Shown here: positions 46,148 to 58,395 of the stretch, one piece after another
Layout: the number at the start of each line of letters is the position of its first letter
Position numbering within the stretch: position 1 is the stretch's first letter
Origin: Imbricaverruca yamaguchii
Lineage: Eukaryota; Arthropoda; Thecostraca; Neoverrucidae
Length of the DNA stretch: 64,000 bases
Reading direction: 5' to 3'
Assembly: GCA_034440575.1 (NCBI GenBank)
Contig: JAOTOL010001343.1
Span: 584,001-648,000 of the forward strand
Translations under genes and position numbers: made by a program
The notes under the pieces: generated by a model
Databases searched by the model: none
Seen by the model: the letters and a program-made list of their open reading frames with translations, nothing else
Told to the model about the DNA's origin: nothing

Positions 46148-46208
46148 GGTGGGTTTAGTGGCGGCTAGAAACATGCGGGTGTGGCAGTGAGGGTCAGGTG
46201 TTTGGAGG
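46148..46208. repeat. Stranded copy of the 58-bp donor repeat
   Basis: GGTGGGTTTAGTGGCGGCTAG, then GGGTGTGGCAGTGAGGGTC and AGGTGTTTGGAGGT, match the unit at 44981 in order. It was probably once contiguous with it. Confidence 0.75.
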
Positions 46209-47905
46209 TTCCAGTACCCGACTGCGGCGCTTGTTGGAAGTTCAATTACCTGACGGCGGCGCTGCTATATTGCGGTACGAATTCGAGGAATTCCTATCGA
46301 CGACTTGGTGGCAGTCGGAATGCCTGGCGCTCGTTCCATTGTGTGCAACGCACTCTCACATGTCACGGTATGGCATGGCATTGCATGGCAATTTGCACAC
46401 ACAAGAAATGAGACGCACACGACTTTGTCCGACGATAAATAGGTGGGGTGAAATATTGGTGATATGTTGTGCAATGAATCCGATTGTGAAAATCGCATTT
46501 GGTGATATGAGTAGTGGTGCGAGAGTTAATTGAGGTCAGTTAGTACTAAAGCTTTACTTACGAGGATTTAGCATGGCTAAATTTGACCATACCATAATTA
46601 TCCCCGACGAGAAACTGGAGCTAGGACAATTATATCGTACGAGCTTTTTCCATTACGGGATTTAGTTAACGAGGATCTGTCCGACTAGTATCTGCGGACA
46701 GACACCTGTCGGGATCTCCCCAAATCACGTAGCGAAGGCCCTCGCAGGTGAGTGACCTCAGTGATTCCCGGGGAAGCCCGCTGACGTGGGGCAAACATTG
46801 ATGGATCAGAGGAGGCGGAGAGCAGAGGCGCAGCAAAAGAGAGCCAGCGGACGGCTTCCTTTCCAAAAAATTCCCAAAAATACACATGATTAAGAAATCA
46901 ATTTTGTGATTTTCATTGCATAATACAACATTTTTCGGTGCGCTTAGCTTTCTTCTAGCCTTTTCTGTTTCATGGTTTGCTTTTTGGTCGTAATCCCATT
47001 CAAGAATTATGTCTGCAACACTAAAGAGTAGTACCGCAACAACTCATTGGTAGAAGTTGTCACAGCGCATGACTTTCATTGAAAAACACGTCGATTTCAG
47101 CAGATTTCAATGGAAAACATACGACATTGGCAGTCACACGCTATGTGCTTTCGGTGATGGCGAGACATAAATTTATGGCCCCATCTACGACTTAGGTGAA
47201 GCTGCATTTCCATGATGTTGGTGAACAAAAATGAGAAAACCCCATGCATTGGGTTAGTATTCACTTCCAACGGTATCCCTTTAACATGGTAGCTTCGTCC
47301 ACCTCGTTCATCCAGTGAACGCTGGCTAGCACCGTCGCAATTGCACCTTCTCGATCCAGGAACATCGCCAAGACATAACTGAACGATGGCACGGATTTAT
47401 CACGTTTAATCGAAAGTCATGCAACAGCCACGCACCTTTCATCTGCATGAGGATGACCATGGTTGTTAAAACAGTACTCTGCTCAGCATAGGCAAAGACC
47501 TCACGAGAATCAAGGGACATCCAGCAGCAAAAATTGTCCTCTCACAGGCAAAAACAAATCCAACCTTGAATGAAAGCCATCTGGTTTTCAGCATGCTCAG
47601 CTCCTCCCACTGATTGCATTGCACTTATATTGATATTTCTTGCAAAGTAAGATGCTTCCAGGGAGGATCCAGGCAGGATCCAATAAACCCGGGGAGGGTC
47701 CTGAACTCCAAACCTACGAAAATATCCACACATGCTGCTCGGTGACAGCAGAATGGTACGAAACGCCTAAAATGCCTCTTCCGTCTATCTCAATATCGTT
47801 ATTCAATTTTCGACCTTATTTTTCAACCTGAGATTATCTCGATCAAATCCTTTCTCCGGCTACATCAGCCAGCACAACGCCGTTCGTTCGGTGAAGATGG
47901 TCGTG
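46209..47905. other. No gene seen
   Basis: Intronic. A short TGCATGGCATGG-type repeat at 46365-46392 is the only structure noted. Confidence 0.4.
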
Positions 47906-47913
47906 ATTTCTGA

Positions 47914-48183
47914 CCGGGGCGGATCCAGGAATTACCATGGGGAGGGGGAGTAGTACCTTGCCTCGGAGGGGCGCCTTCCGCGGAAGAATTCGTATTCGTT
48001 GAGTGGAGGAGAGACTCGAGTATGCTCGATACTTTTCTCTAAAAGGAATGGCTTCGGCTAACAAAAAAGGGTTGAGCGTAGAAGGGTGGTGCACTCGAGC
48101 CAGGGCACTTTTCCCAGCCGGAGGGGCGCCACCTCTCCATAGGGGGACACATGCAACCAGTACCTTCTCTGTATCCGCCCCTG
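47914..48183. mobile_element. hAT MITE, 270 bp, with target duplication
   Basis: The left end CCGGGGCGGATCCAG matches the inverted right end CAGGGGCGGATACAG. The 8-bp target duplication is ATTTCTGA (47906) / ATTTTTGA (48184), with one mismatch. GGAGGGGCGCC occurs near both ends, so the inverted repeat extends inward. Non-coding. Confidence 0.82.
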
Positions 48184-48569
48184 ATTTTTGAACAGAGGCC
48201 ACCATCAGGAGCGCTCCGGCTCCTCGAAGACCCGGCTACTTTGTCATGACATCTGTCCATCAGTGCGGATTACACGGGATTTGTCACGTGACTTTCGGCC
48301 ACTCACCCACCGCTGGATCCTTCATTCAAGTTATGTTCATTCTGTGTATTACAAAATCATGGGCAACTTCCGCATTTCTTTGCCTGGTACATGTGGCGAG
48401 AAGTTTGCTGCAGACCGGTTATATTTGTATGTTTGTGTGTGTGTTTTTTTTGTTGAGGTGGGAGGCTCTCAGCCTGTTTGACAGATAGCTAAAGGGTTTT
48501 ACCACAGTACCGAACTGCAGAGCATTCGGCATATATTTCACTCGCCAGATCCTTGGTCAATTCATTCTA

Positions 48570-49205
48570 TGTTCAGCATACCAGTGTGCAGTACACCAGT
48601 GTGCAGTACACCAGTGTGGAGTACACCAGTGTGGAGTACACCGGTGTGGAGTACACCGGTGTGTAGTACACCAGTACACCGGTGTGCAGTACACCGGTGT
48701 GGAGTACACCAGTGTGGAGTACACCAGTGTGGAGTACACCAGTGTGCAGTACACCGGTGTGCAGTACACCAGTGTGCAGTACACTGGTGTGCAGTACACC
48801 AGTGTGCAGTACACCGGTGTGCAGTACACCGGTGTGTAGTACACCGGTGTGATATACGTGTGAGTACAATACGTGTGCAGACACCGGTGTCGTACCGTTC
48901 TACACCGGTGTGCGTACCATGTGCAGTACACCGGTGCAGTACACCAGTGTGCAGTACACCATGTGCCAGGGTACACCGTGTGCAGTACACCGGTGTGCAG
49001 TACACCAGTGTGCAGTACACCGGTGTGCAGTACACCAGTGTGCAGTACACCAGTGTGCAGTACACCAGTGTGCAGTACACCGGTGTGCAGTACACCGGTG
49101 TGCAGTACACCGGTGTGCAGTACACCAGTGTGCAGTGCACCAGTGTGCAGTACACCAGTGTGCAGTACACCAGTGTGCAGTACACCAGTACACCAGTGCC
49201 CAGTA
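48570..49205. repeat. 15-bp minisatellite, about 40 copies
   Basis: GTGTGCAGTACACCG units (A/G variant at the last position; TGTGGAG variants at 48615-48740), with a degraded middle at 48845-48975. The unit is five codons (VQYTG/S), so all frames stay open. TGTGCAG and GTACAC make each unit partly self-complementary. Confidence 0.95.
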
Positions 49206-49449
49206 CAGTACAGCTGCCGCCCGCCGTCCCCGAGTGATCCGCCGGCCCGCCGGACGACGAATGACGGCCCGGCCGGCCGGCACACTTCAGAGGGCGCGCG
49301 CGCCGCGAGCGGCCATTGTTGGCGGCTGGCGGCCGGCCGTATACCTGTCGCCGCCAGCTGATTGACGACACCGGCCCCTGTCGCGGCTACTGGACAAAAG
49401 TCGCCGCTGCCCGGCCGGCCGCGATCAAAGGCAGACCGGCGACACGGGG
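49206..49449. other. GC-rich spacer between two arrays
   Basis: CCGGCCGG-rich and CpG-dense. No exon recognised. Confidence 0.4.
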
Positions 49450-52400
49450 GTGACCTCTGTAGTAGAGGTGCATACACGCCGCCTCGTAGTGAGCTGTCAA
49501 CTGGCGGAGCGCGTGACCTCTGTAGTAGAGGTGCACACGCCGCCTCATAGTGAGCCGACGGACGACGGAGCGCGTGACCTCTGTAGTGACGGACTAGAGG
49601 TGCACACACCGCCTCATAGTGAGCCGACTACTGACCTCTGTAGTAGAGGTGCACACGCCGCCTCATAGTGAGCTGACGGATGACGGAGCGCGTGACCTCT
49701 GTAGTAGAGGTGCACACGCCGCCTCATAGTGAGCCGACGACTGACCTCTGTAGTAGAGGTGCACACGCCGCCTCATAGCGAGCCGTGACGGACCTCTGTA
49801 GTAGAGGTTGCACACGCCGCCTCATAGTGAGCCGACGACTGACCTCTGTAGTAGAGGTGCACACGCCGCCTCATAGTGAGCTGACGACTGACCTCTGTAG
49901 TAGAGGTGCACACACCGCCTCATAGTGAGCCGACGACTGACCTCTGTAGTAGAAGTGCACACGCCGCCTCATAGTGAGCCGACGACTGACCTCTGTAGTA
50001 GAGGTGCACACGCCGCCTCATAGTGAGCACGACGCGGATAGACGAGCCGACGACTGACCTCTGTAGTAGAGGTGCACACACGCCGCCTCATAGTGAGCCG
50101 ACGACTGACCTCTGTAGTAAAGGGGCAACCACCCCCCCCAAACGCCGCCTCATAGTGAGCTGACGACTGACCTCTGTAGTAGAGGTGCACACGCCGCCTC
50201 ATAGTGAGCTGACGACTGACCTCTGTAGTAGAGGTGCACACGCCGCCTCATAGTGAGCTGACGACTGACCTCTGTAGTAGAGGTGCACACGCCGCCTCAT
50301 AGTGAGCCGACGGACTGACCTCTGTAGTAGAGGTGCACACGCCGCCTCATAGTGAGCCGACGACTGACCTCTGTAGTAGAGGTGCACACGCCGCCTCATA
50401 GCGAGCCGACGACTGACCTCTGTAGTAGAGGTGCACACGCCGCCTCATAGTGAGCTGACGACTGACCTCTGTAGTAGAGGTGCACACACTGCCTCATAGT
50501 GAGCCGACGACTGACCTCTGTAGTAGAGGTGCACACACCGCCTCATAGTGAGCCGACGACTGACCTCTGTAGTAGAGGTGCACACGCCGCCTCATAGTGA
50601 GCCGACGACTGACCTCTGTAGTAGAGGTGCACACGCCGCCTCATAGTGAGCCGACGACTGACCTCTGTAGTAGAGGTGCACACGCCGCCTCATAGTGAGC
50701 CGACGACTGACCTCTGTAGTAGAGGGCACACGCCGCCTCATAGTGACTGACCTCTGTAGTAGAGGTGCACACACGCCGCCTCATAGTGAGCCGACGACTG
50801 ACCTCTGTAGTAGAGGTGCACACGCCGCCTCATAGTGAGCTGACGACTGACCTCTGTAGTAGAGGTGCACACGCCGCCTCATAGTGAGCTGACGACTGAC
50901 CTCTGTAGTAGAGGTGCACACACCGCCTCATAGTGAGCTGACGACTGACCTCTGTAGTAGAGGTGCACACGCCGCCTCATAGTGAGCCGACGACTGACCT
51001 CTGTAGTAGAGGGCCCCCCTCTAATAGGGGGATGACCTCTGTAGTAGAGGTGCACACGCCGCCTCATAGTGAGCCGACGCTGATGAGGGGCCTCATAGGA
51101 GCCGACGACTGACCTCTGTAGTAGAGGTGCACACGCCGCCTCATAGTGAGCCGACGACTGACCTCTGTAGTAGAGGTGCACACGCCGCCTCATAGTGAGC
51201 CGACGACTGACCTCTGTAGTAGAGGTGCAACCGCCTCATAGTGAGCCGACGACTGACCTCTGTAGTAGAGGTGCACACGCCGCCTCATAGTGAGCTGACG
51301 ACTGACCTCTGTAGTAGAGGTGCACACGCCGCCTCATAGTGAGCTGACGACTGACCTCTGTAGTAGAGGTGCACACACTGCCTCATAGTGAGCTGACGAC
51401 TGACCTCTGTAGTAGAGGTGCACACGCCGCCTCATAGTGAGCTGACGACTGACCTCTGTAGTAGAGGTGCACACGCCGCCTCATAGTGAGCCCGACGACG
51501 ACTGACCTCTGTAGTAGAGGTGCACACGCCGCCTCATAGTGAGCGCGGACGACTGACCTCTGTAGTAGAGGTGCACACACGCCGCCTCATAGTGAGCCGA
51601 CGACTGACCTCTGTAGTAGAGGTGCACACGCCGCCTCATAGCGAGCCGACGACTGACCTCTGTAGTAGAGGTGCACACGCCGCCTCATAGTGAGCCGACG
51701 GATGACGTGACCTCTGTAGTAGAGGTGCCACACGCCGCCTCATAGTGAGCCGACGACTGACCTCTGTAGTAGAGGTGCACACGCCGCCTCATAGTGAGCC
51801 GACGACTGACCTCTGTAGTAGAGGTGCACACGCCGCCTCATAGTGAGCCGACGACTGACCTCTGTAGTAGAGGTGCACACGCCGCCTCATAGTGAGCCGA
51901 CGACTGACCTCTGTAGTAGAGGTGCACACGCCGCCTCATAGTGAGCCGACGACTGACCTCTGTAGTAGAGGTGCACACGCCGCCTCATAGTGAGCTGACG
52001 ACTGACCTCTGTAGTAGAGGTGCACACGCCGCCTCATAGTGAGCTGACGACTGACCTCTGTAGTAGAGGTGCACACGCCGCCTCATAGTGAGCCGACGAC
52101 TGACCTCTGTAGTGGAGGGGCACACACGCCGCCTCATAGTGAGCTGACGACTGACCTCTGTAGTAGAGGCGCACACGCCGCCTCATAGTGAGCCGACGAC
52201 TGACCTCTGTAGTAGAGGTGCACACACCGCCTCATAGTGAGCCGACGACTGACCTCTGTAGTAGAGGTGCACACGCCGCCTCATAGCGAGCCGACGACTG
52301 ACCTCTGTAGTAGAGGTGCACACACTGCCTCATAGTGAGCCGACGGCTGACCTCTGTAGTAGAGGTGCACACGCCGCCTCATAGTGAGCTGACGACTGAC

Positions 52401-53195
52401 CTCTGTAGTAGAGGTGCACACACCGCCTCATAGTGAGCCGACGACTGACCTCTGTAGTAGAGGTGCACACGCCGCCTCATAGTGAGCCGACGACTGACCT
52501 CTGTAGTAGAAGTGCACACGCCGCCTCGTAGTGAGCTGACGACTGACCTCTGTAGTAGAGGTGCACACGCCGCCTCATAGTGAGCTGACCTGTGGATGAG
52601 TGAGCGACGCTGACCTCTGTAGTAGAGGTGCACACGCCGCCTCATAGTGAGCTGACGACTGACCTCTGTAGTAGAGGTGCACACGCCGCCTCATAGTGAG
52701 CTGACGACTGACCTCTGTAGTAGAGGTGCACACGCCGCCTCATAGTGAGCCGACGCGACTGACCTCTGTAGTAGAGGTGACACACGCCGCCTCATAGTGA
52801 GCCGACGACTGACCTCTGTAGTAGAGGTGCACACGCCGCCTCATAGCGAGCCGACGGATGACCTCTGTAGTAGAGGTGCACACGCCGCCTCATAGTGAGC
52901 CGACGGATGACGGAGCGCGTGACCTCTGTAGTGGAGGGGCACACACGCCGCCTCATAGTGAGCCGACGGCTGACCTCTGTAGTAGAGGTGCACACGCCGC
53001 CTCATAGTGAGCCGACGGATGACGGAGCGCGTGACCTCTGTAGTAGAGGTGCACACACGCCGCCTCATAGTGAGCCGACGACTGACCTCTGTAGTAGAGG
53101 TGCACACACGCCGCCTCATAGCGAGCCGACGGATGACGGAGCGCGTGACCTCTGTAGTGGAGGGGCACACACGCCGCCTCATAGCGAGCCGACGA
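49450..53195. repeat. 49-bp minisatellite, about 75 copies (3.7 kb)
   Basis: The unit contains TGACCTCTGTAGTAGAGGTG, then CACACGCCGCCTCATAGTGA and GCCGACGAC. ACCTCT-GTAGT-AGAGGT forms a 6-bp-stem hairpin in almost every unit. Units with a GATGACGGAGCGCG insert occur only at the two ends (49500-49690 and 52850-53150), and the middle is homogeneous. There are no unique spacers between units, so it is not a CRISPR-like array. Confidence 0.97.
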
Positions 53196-54784
53196 CTGAC
53201 GCGGAGAGCACTGCCCGCTCCGACAGGGCCGCCGGCCAGATCTGGAACCGTGTCCGCCTCTCGATCCGATCCGAACCCAGTGGGAGGGGGGGGTGAACGG
53301 TATCCGGGCCGCTGCGCGTCTGGGCGGCGACGGCCTGCTCACGTGTCGCGCAGTTGCTCGACACCACACGCCATCGGATCCAGGTGTGTGGTTACAAGCG
53401 GCAAAAACATCTCGACATAGATGCGCCCAAACGAATGCCAAACTCGGCGGCGAGGTCCGTCCGACGACGACGTACCAGCGTGACGTCGCTGCGCGCGCGA
53501 GGCGAGTTTGCCAGCGTGCTGCACACGTCACCAGACCTGTGGCGTCTAATGGTCACCGCTGTCGATATCTGCTCACACGCCGATGGTAAGTGGCCGCCGC
53601 GGCGGCCTCGTTTCATCAGTGGCGGCTGGACGCAGCCAACGCGACACTATCGCACCGCTATCCGATCGGGTTAGAGGAATTCGTGTCGGCCCGATAGCTC
53701 GTCGGTGCCATTCCCGGCCGTCGAGTTTTCCGGGCACGTTTGTGTCGGCGCGTATCGCCGAGAACGCCCGATAGATATGATATATTTATCGTGCGCTGAA
53801 ATCTTAGTCCGCAGTTTGTTAGCCACGGTTCGTCTCATGTTCTCAGAAAAAACCTACAAGGCTGAATGGCACAAAAACCTATAAGGAAGTAATGACTGGC
53901 ACAAAATCTGAACTGGACGGCGTTAAAGTATGTCTCCTTCCAGCCAGACACCCTCCCAAAGCCGTCACCACATTCAGCTTCCAGGTGGGGCTCCAACCCT
54001 GGGACGTAGGAATCATTGCTATGTCAGGGGAATAAAGTCATGACCGTCTATGCCGCGTACGATCCGAACCCCAGGGGCACAGCGGCGACGTCCTTGCGGC
54101 CCCCGCTTCCACCGTGTAGGCGACTGTACCTTTGGAGTGTATCTCTGTCACTGTCGTTACGCAACGTGATAGATAGCTACAGGACTACCGCATCGTGTAA
54201 CCGGTTCTTTGATAGCCAATAACCGTCTCGCTGGGCCGACTCAAGACGCCAACGTTTCCTTCACTTTAAACATCAAGATCCTGACAAAAAAAAAACACAC
54301 ACAAAAACATGTCAAACGTAGCCAGCATTTCCCCTGGCTTTCAAACCTGATCCGCATTCCCGGACTCCTGATAAGACAGGTGACCTAACGCGGTGATATG
54401 CTAATTATGGAAAACCTACTGCATTTCAGGCTGTACCTTTAGCCCATGGGTGCTGTTTTATATGCTTAAGATGGACAAGTGCCCATGAATGATGGCTTCC
54501 TCCAATAATTACAACTTTTAGTATGGGACCTTAAGGAATGTCCCCCCAATCCATTTCGACCGGCCCATTTCTTTCACGTATTGAACCCCCTGCCCTACAA
54601 TAATTTTCAGAAATGAACTCAGAAATACTTCAACATGATCACAAATGGCATGATGCGACAATATGACGTTTGGACACCACGTCCAACTTGACGCGACGTC
54701 CAACTTCATTTGTCACTAATGTTATTTTGGGCCATGGTGCGGTAATGAAGAGGAGGTGGCCTGACCCGGCCCGGCCATCCTCAG
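53196..54784. other. T-box intron, 3' part
   Basis: GC-rich to about 53770, then AT-rich. A 30-bp phase-compatible microexon candidate (53354-53383) and a good GATG|GTAAGT donor at 53585 were noted but not accepted. No other structure. Confidence 0.45.
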
Positions 54785-54954
54785 GCACATCCACCGAGCG
54801 TCGGCGGCCACACTGCAGGACGAGGCGACCCACTCGTCCTCCGAGCCGACACGCTCGTCCGAGGACGAGGACGAGGACGGCCTGCTGGACGTGGTCGGAG
54901 ACCGCATCTCGCCGCCACCGGGAGACCGGTCTCCTCGTCTTACTGTCGGGGCCG
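54785..54954 (+). CDS. bi: T-box factor, fifth exon in window (acidic linker)
   Basis: Exon of 170 bp after a CCGGCCATCCTCAG acceptor. The first base completes AG|G (Arg) and the last base opens G|CC (Ala), and both phases fit the neighbouring exons. It encodes HIHRASAATLQDEATHSSSE, then a serine/acidic stretch (PTRSSEDEDEDGLLDVVGD) and a Pro-rich end (RISPPPGDRSPRL). Tbx2/3 proteins have a similar poorly conserved, charged region just after the T-box. Its donor (GCCG|GTAAGAG) is the first unit of a long tandem array; the next donor copy, 33 bp on, would add 11 residues in frame before a later TAA at about 55035. Confidence 0.9.
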
Positions 54955-55960
54955 GTAAGAGAGGGGACAGTAAGACTTTCGGGCCCGGTAAGAGAGGGAC
55001 AGCAAAACTGTTTGGACCGGTACGAAAGGGACAGTAAGACTGTTGAGACCGATAAGAGAGGGACAGAGTAGTTGGGACCGGTAAGAGAGGGACATAAGAG
55101 ACAGTAAGACTGTTGGGACCGGTAAGAGAGGGACAATAAGGTGGACCGGTAAGAGGGGGACAGTAAGACTGTCGGGACCGGTAAGAGAGGGGACAGTAAG
55201 ACTGTCGGGGCCGGTAAGAGAGGGACAGTAAGACTGTCGGGACCGGTAAGAGAGGGACAGTAAGACTGTCGGGGCCGGTAAGAGAGGGGACAGTAAGACT
55301 GTCGAGACCGGTAAGAGAGGGGACAGTAAGACTGTCGAGACCGGTAAGAGAGAGACAATAAGACTGTTGGGACCAGTAAGAGAGGGACAGTAAGACTGTT
55401 GGGACCGGTAAGAGAGGGACAGTAAGACTGTCGGGACCGGTAAGAGAGGGACAGTAAGACTGTCGAGACAGGTAAGAGAGGGGACAGTAAGACTGTCGGG
55501 GCCGGTAAGAGAGGGGACAGTAAGACTGTCGAGACCGGTACGAAAGGGACAGTAAGACTGTTGAGACCGATAAGAGAGGGACAGTAAGACTGTTTGGACC
55601 AGTAAGATAGAGACAATAAGACTGTTGGGACCAGTAAGAGAGGAACAGTAAGACTGTTGGAACCGGTAAGAGAGGGACAGTAAGACTGTCGGGGCCGGTA
55701 AGAGAGGGGACAGCAAGACTGTCGAGAGGTACGAGACAGGTAAGAGAGGGGACAGTAAGACTGTCGGGACCGGTAAGAGAGAGAGAGACTGTTGGGACCA
55801 GTAAGAGAGGGACAGTAAGACTGTCGGGACCGGTAAGAGAGGGACAGTAAGACTGTCGGGGCCGGTAAGAGAGGGGACAGTAAGACTGTCGAGACCGGTA
55901 AGAGAGGGACAGTAAGACTGTCGGGGCCGGTAAGAGAGGGACAGTAAGACTGGTGACGCA
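54945..55960. repeat. 32-33-bp array carrying the splice donor, about 30 copies
   Basis: The unit is ACCG|GTAAGAGAGGGACAG plus TAAGACTGTCGGG. About two thirds of the units keep an intact GGTAAGAG. Variants CCAGTAAG, CCGATAAG and CCGGTACGA are spread through the array, and a block of them (55017-55060) reappears at 55535-55610, suggesting a larger internal duplication. The first unit overlaps the last bases of the coding exon. The open frames of over 450 codons on the minus strand come from the repeat. Confidence 0.96.
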
Positions 55961-58055
55961 AAACCGGTGAGACGTGCGAGTTGCCAAGCGGAGGAGCATT
56001 GCTACCTGGTGGAACTTGAGAATGTGTGTAGGTGGATCCCATTCAAGTAGCGGACATTGTGGTAAGTTGAACCAATTTTCACTTAAGAGGTCCCTGGGCG
56101 CATGTGGCGAGACTGATTGATCATTTGTACGCATATTCTGAAAGAGTGATCTTTCGTATACAAATTGGTCGCGTAAAGGTTTTTCTCCAACAATTATACA
56201 ATGGTGATATTTGGAGTTGTTCTGACGTATCACCCTTGTATCAACTTACCACGGACGTGGGGAAAATTGATCCAGTGTTGGGGTAAGTTGATCAGAAACC
56301 TTAAGTATGTAAACAAATAATGTGATGACGACTAGGGAGTGTTGCTTTAAGTGTTGCAGGCTTTTTGTGGTCACTTTTCCCATCTCACATGCTCTGGCAG
56401 GAAAACATGAAACTATCAGAAAATACCATGTGATATACTTCGGCCTAGATTTTCACTGCCATTTTCTCTGGTATTGTCACACCATGGCTCATCACAGAAC
56501 AATCTGCTCAAGGGCAATATGGTGAGATAAAAAATGATGCCCATTTATGTCATGCTTCATGAGAAAATAAGTCAGCAGCACGCAACACATCAATAGGTCA
56601 CTGCTGATCCACGGCTCATCTTGCTCAGCTCGCGATAGCTCAGCTAACATCATACCAACCTCACTTCAGGTAAATTGTGGCTGCCCATCTCCCGACCATC
56701 CCACATCACTTCAGATAAAATATGGCTGCCCATTTCCTGACCATCCTACCCCTGGATGGTCATGGAAGAGGCTTGGGTGGATGCCAAGAGAAAACACATA
56801 CCTATAATTGTGTGCTATGGTCCGAAGCGTACCTGTTTCCAATTACAGAAAATAAAAGCATATCCAAGTCCGGGAGAAATTACTGCAGACCTCAACAAAC
56901 ACAACTGTGTTAGAGTTCACTAGATATCTAAAGCTCTCGGCCCACCGCCCAACCAAAAATGAAGACTTTCTTCGAAGTGTCGGCAGCTGGCATATAAGTT
57001 CTCATGACACTACAGGTGGTGAGAAAATGAGGGTGGCTTGACTTACCTAAATGCTCAACTAACCTTCCTCTCCCCAGGATTTCACTCACAACGCAAATTC
57101 TAGGTAAGCCGCTGGGACATATAATGTCCCGTTACAAGTGACTACATTTCATCCACATGCCGAAGTAGAAACTATCGTCTGAGAATGGCTTGCAGAACAC
57201 CATTGGTCTGCTTGATTCGGTGCCTATCACCTGGTAGCCATTTGATATTACGGGGAGAGTTATAGGTATCTAGGCAATTTATTTGGTTTCCCTAAAAGTC
57301 TTATGATTGGGAGAGTTGGTTCTGGTGAGGGGAGAGAGAAAGGGAAAATCGAAGGAGGGGGGCGGAGAAGGTGGAACTTTTGAAGGAGAGGTGGGATGAA
57401 GCAAAAGTACCAAGGTAGGATAGTAGATTACCTATGCCTACTCCATCGCGTCACGCTAGTCTTCTCGAGTGTCTGCATTACCCCGGCTAGCCATCTCATA
57501 GCTTCAACAACCTCAAGAAGAGAAGAAACTGGCACGAGAAGCATAAGTAGCTAACAGACGACTAGACTGTTGAAGGCCAGACAGGAACTGGAACTCGCAG
57601 CTTGTGTGGACAATGAAGAGGAAGAAACTGCAGCGAGACGCGATCGTTCTCCACCGTCCCAGTTTGTTCACACGGATCGCGCTGCGCCAGCGGCGACAGC
57701 GAATACAGCGCGCTTACCACGACTGGAATCTTTCACTTCAATGATAACAGCGCCATCCATCGCCGCGCACGACAAAAATCAACTGGAGATTCCCCATCGT
57801 TCTGCGCCATCTACCGCCGTAAACGACAACTATTAATGCTGCTGAAAACCGTCTCGCTGTCACCAGGGTAACTGAAGCAAGCATCCAAACTGGATATTCT
57901 GGTTTAAATGGAAATCTAGGCAGATGTCCATTCTACACCTAACAGTGCTGAACGCAACCGAGAGCAGAAATACTCACCGACGTACACATGATACGCCATC
58001 TTTGTGAACTTCTGAAGGGCTGCAGCACAAAGTTCTGAAGGGCTGCACACAGCAC
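55961..58055. other. T-box intron, no exon seen
   Basis: GTGGTAAGTTGA at 56059 is inverted at 56241-56252, with a related word at 56277, which hints at a small MITE. Two short CCATC...TCAGRTAAAWTRTGGCTGCC copies occur near 56668 and 56710. Nothing else. Confidence 0.4.
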
Positions 58056-58057
58056 CG

Positions 58058-58395
58058 CTCCGGTAGCTCCGTTGGTTAGAGCGCTGGCCTGCACTGGTCT
58101 CCCCTGTACTGGCAACACAGGGTTCGAGTCGCTTCGCGCGCTCGCATTTAGCCCCCGGCCGGGAGCGTCAGTTGGCAGTTGGCCCGGTAAGGCCGGGGAC
58201 GAGCTACCGGGCGGCCGTGTCGGTGCATTGGCGGCACGTTAAACTTTCGGTCTAAATTCTGCCGTTGAACTGGAGTTCCTGGATCGGGTGGTGGGGCCAG
58301 GGTTCACGCAACAAGCTCTGCTTAGCAATAGAACCCTGGTTCCTCAAGCCACCCCAGCAACAACTCGGATTAAATTTATTTATTTTTTAAAAAAA
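58058..58395 (+). repeat. tRNA-derived SINE family B
   Basis: The tRNA-like head is GCTCCGGTAGCTCCGTTGG with TTAGAGCGCTGGCC (A-box) and GGGTTCGAGTCG (B-box). The body is CCGGGAGCGTCAGTTGGC and GGCGGCACGTTAAAC, and the tail TTTATTTTTTAAAAAAAG. The anticodon region is enlarged and disrupted, so this is not a tRNA gene. Confidence 0.75.

Noticed and set aside
48557..49609. Several 150-350-codon frames of HTGVL or VQYTS repeats
   Set aside because: Product of the 15-bp unit; open on both strands.
49450..53195. CRISPR-like array
   Set aside because: The regular 49-bp units have no unique spacers and the DNA is animal nuclear sequence; it is a minisatellite.
53354..53383. 30-bp microexon between TCGCGCAG and GTGTGTGG, phase-compatible with the T-box exons
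   Set aside because: Weak pyrimidine tract, no conserved residues, and the flanking exons already join in phase without it. Junction reads 44982-53354 would revive it.
53400..53590. Possible exon ending at GATG|GTAAGT (53585)
   Set aside because: No acceptor with matching phase and no recognisable peptide; GC-rich DNA opens all frames.
54639..56233. Minus-strand frames of 467 and 503 codons (SLTGPDSLTVPL-like repeats)
   Set aside because: Antisense translation of the 32-33-bp donor array; two overlapping frames are open at once.
58058..58140. tRNA gene
   Set aside because: A- and B-boxes are present but the anticodon arm is expanded and the sequence continues into a SINE body and A/T tail.
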